Source: Monoplex corrugatus
Taxonomy: Eukaryota > Mollusca > Gastropoda > Littorinimorpha > Ranellidae
DNA length: 64,000 bases
Reading direction: 5' to 3'
Assembly: GCA_030674185.1 (NCBI GenBank)
Contig: JAPXFY010000026.1
Coordinates: forward strand, 50,882,246 to 50,946,245
Part shown: positions 62,670-64,000 of the stretch, piece by piece
Numbering within the stretch: the first letter of the stretch is position 1
How the letters are laid out: each line of letters opens with the position of its first letter
Notes under the pieces: model-generated
The model's input: only the letters and a program-made list of their open reading frames with translations
Databases searched by the model: none
What the model was told of the DNA's origin: nothing
Translations under genes and position numbers: made by a program

Positions 62670-62787
62670 TGGCCTGAGTTCAGATGGGTCTGTTGTCAGT
62701 GAGTGGAATAGGAATAGAGGCATGAACAGATGTGCAATGTCCCTATTTTGTGTAGACTGATGTTGGGCTGACTTGCAGAAACCTTGG

Positions 62788-62843
62788 CATTCCCTCACCA
62801 TGTTTACCAGCTGGTGAATAGGGTAAGGAGTAAAAGGGTTGTA
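62788..62843. mobile_element. TTAA palindromic MITE, short (copy 21)
   Basis: ttccctcaccatgtttacca pairs with tggtgaatagggtaaggagt. Confidence 0.5.
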
Positions 62844-62963
62844 ATGCTATTTAAATGATCAAATCAGACTAAAAGTGACTTCCAGCATTCAAGTGAAGTG
62901 AAACCTAGAAAATTCTAAATAAGAATTAGAGTGCATATTTCATTGGCAAATCATACAAACACA

Positions 62964-63048
<85 letters not shown>

Positions 63049-63055
63049 CCTCACA

Positions 63056-63091
<36 letters not shown>
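62964..63091. repeat. (TC)n(CA)n compound microsatellite
   Basis: About 40 TC dinucleotides followed by about 17 CA. Confidence 0.92.
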
Positions 63092-63093
<2 letters not shown>

Positions 63094-63399
63094 TACCAAG
63101 TTTACATCAACAACAGCTAAATTGTGAAAAAAGCAACAATAAAACAAAAGAATAAACAGCATCCTCCCTAAACTCGACAAGAATAGGGAAATATAACTAC
63201 AAATTTGCAGTGGTGTTTCAGACGAAATTGATTGATTGATTGTTGTTGCGTTATTGTTGTTGCTTTTATTGTTTTGTGAACGGATAAATTGCTTCCATCA
63301 TGTTTTGTCAATTAGCTATCGTTCCTGTTTCCTTGTCACAAGTATCTGTTGTTCTAATGAATTGATTATTGATAATTTTATCTGCTTCTCTTTTTCTCT

Positions 63400-63435
63400 T
63401 GTTTGCTCTCTCTCTCCCCTCTCTCTCTCTCTCTT

Positions 63436-63505
<70 letters not shown>

Positions 63506-63635
63506 TTGTCTCTGTGTTTGCTCTCTGTCTTTCTGCTCCCTCTCTCTCTCTCCTTCTCTCTCTCCCTCTCTCCCTCTCTGTCCTTCATACTTCCTCTCAT
63601 TCTCTCATTCACGCACTCACACTCTCTCTCCCTCC
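63400..63635. repeat. (CT)n polypyrimidine tract
   Basis: Interrupted CT repeats, strongly strand-asymmetric and a candidate for triplex formation. Confidence 0.9.
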
Positions 63636-64000
63636 TGTAGTTTATCCTAGCAAGTATTTTAGCCACGTTAATTTGTTCAGCTAATTTTGCAAACATTTCA
63701 GATAGTTAAAATACTACAAGGAAGTTTGCCATATTTGTGTAATAAGCACATGAAAAAAACACACACACACACACACACAAAAATGAACATTCACTACCAT
63801 TGACATCTTGTAAGTATAATTGTCTTGTTGTTGTTATCCATGCATATATGTTCCCAGCAATGTTAAGGCCTATGGCAGTACAATTGAACTATGTACATCT
63901 TTTCTTTTGCTCCTCCTCAATCTCTTGTCTAGTAGACTAACAACAGCAGATATATAAGCTGGCATATGTGCTACTATCTATGCCATCAGAGGATGTTTTA
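63636..64000. other. Terminal spacer, no gene seen
   Basis: AT-rich with a short CA tract at 63760-63779. No exon was recognised. Confidence 0.55.

Noticed and set aside
50929..64000. Remaining GED and proline-rich exons of dynamin
   Set aside because: I looked for the expected DEMLRMY-like helix and proline-rich stretches and found none. They must lie beyond the window or in segments I could not recognise.

Overview
This is a window of animal nuclear DNA. It carries part of one conserved host gene on the + strand, a classical dynamin (DNM1/2/3; shibire in flies), spread over almost 50 kb of large introns packed with transposable elements and simple repeats. The tRNA-headed SINEs ending in AGCGCTATACAAAATC-type tails, the abundant (CA)n and the mix of piggyBac-like, mariner, pogo, DIRS, Penelope and RTE elements point to a lophotrochozoan, most likely a gastropod mollusc. 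That assignment is an inference.

Host gene: exons were placed by protein similarity, GT/AG borders and phase continuity. They are 1368-1503, 3773-3840, 4737-4875 and 5756-5913 (stalk/middle domain), 15184-15235 (linker), 16305-16430 (start of the PH domain), then three alternative versions of one PH exon (7a 29119-29228, 7b 30809-30918, 7c 36482-36588), 45800-45926 (end of PH), 46743-46889 (start of the GED) and a pair of alternative GED exons (10a 50652-50705, 10b 50872-50928). The GTPase domain lies upstream of the window, and the rest of the GED and the proline-rich tail lie downstream. The three PH exons all start in phase 0 and end in phase 2. Including two, or none, breaks the reading frame, so exactly one must be used. 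This is the most interesting signal: one gene appears to make 3 x 2 versions of the dynamin membrane-binding and assembly regions.

Layout: 1-1072 is a LINE 3' end. At 1073-6604 early dynamin exons alternate with minisatellites, a SINE and CA/GT tracts. At 6605-13020 a 2-kb unit is repeated three times, each copy a SINE split by a piggyBac-like element with a 56-aa ORF. At 13331-14430 there is a 25-bp minisatellite with 50-bp higher-order structure. At 17590-18545 a SINE is split by a 609-bp inverted-repeat element. At 18564-23279 lies a pogo/Tigger-type transposon with TA target duplication and a PHD finger. At 24716-29027 lies a decayed DIRS retrotransposon with inverted termini and the diagnostic internal complementary region. 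At 29119-36588 the PH exon cluster sits among minisatellites and an RTE fragment. At 36589-45799 a 9-kb intron holds poly-G arrays, a Penelope fragment and a complete but frameshifted mariner (42761-44084). At 45800-50928 are the last visible exons, and 50929-64000 is a repeat-rich intron or 3' flank with RTE fragments and CT/CA tracts.

About two dozen short palindromic elements with TTAACCCTTTGACTCC ends run through the window, often one inserted inside another at a central TTAA. They look like a piggyBac-type MITE family. No tRNA, rRNA or CRISPR locus was seen.
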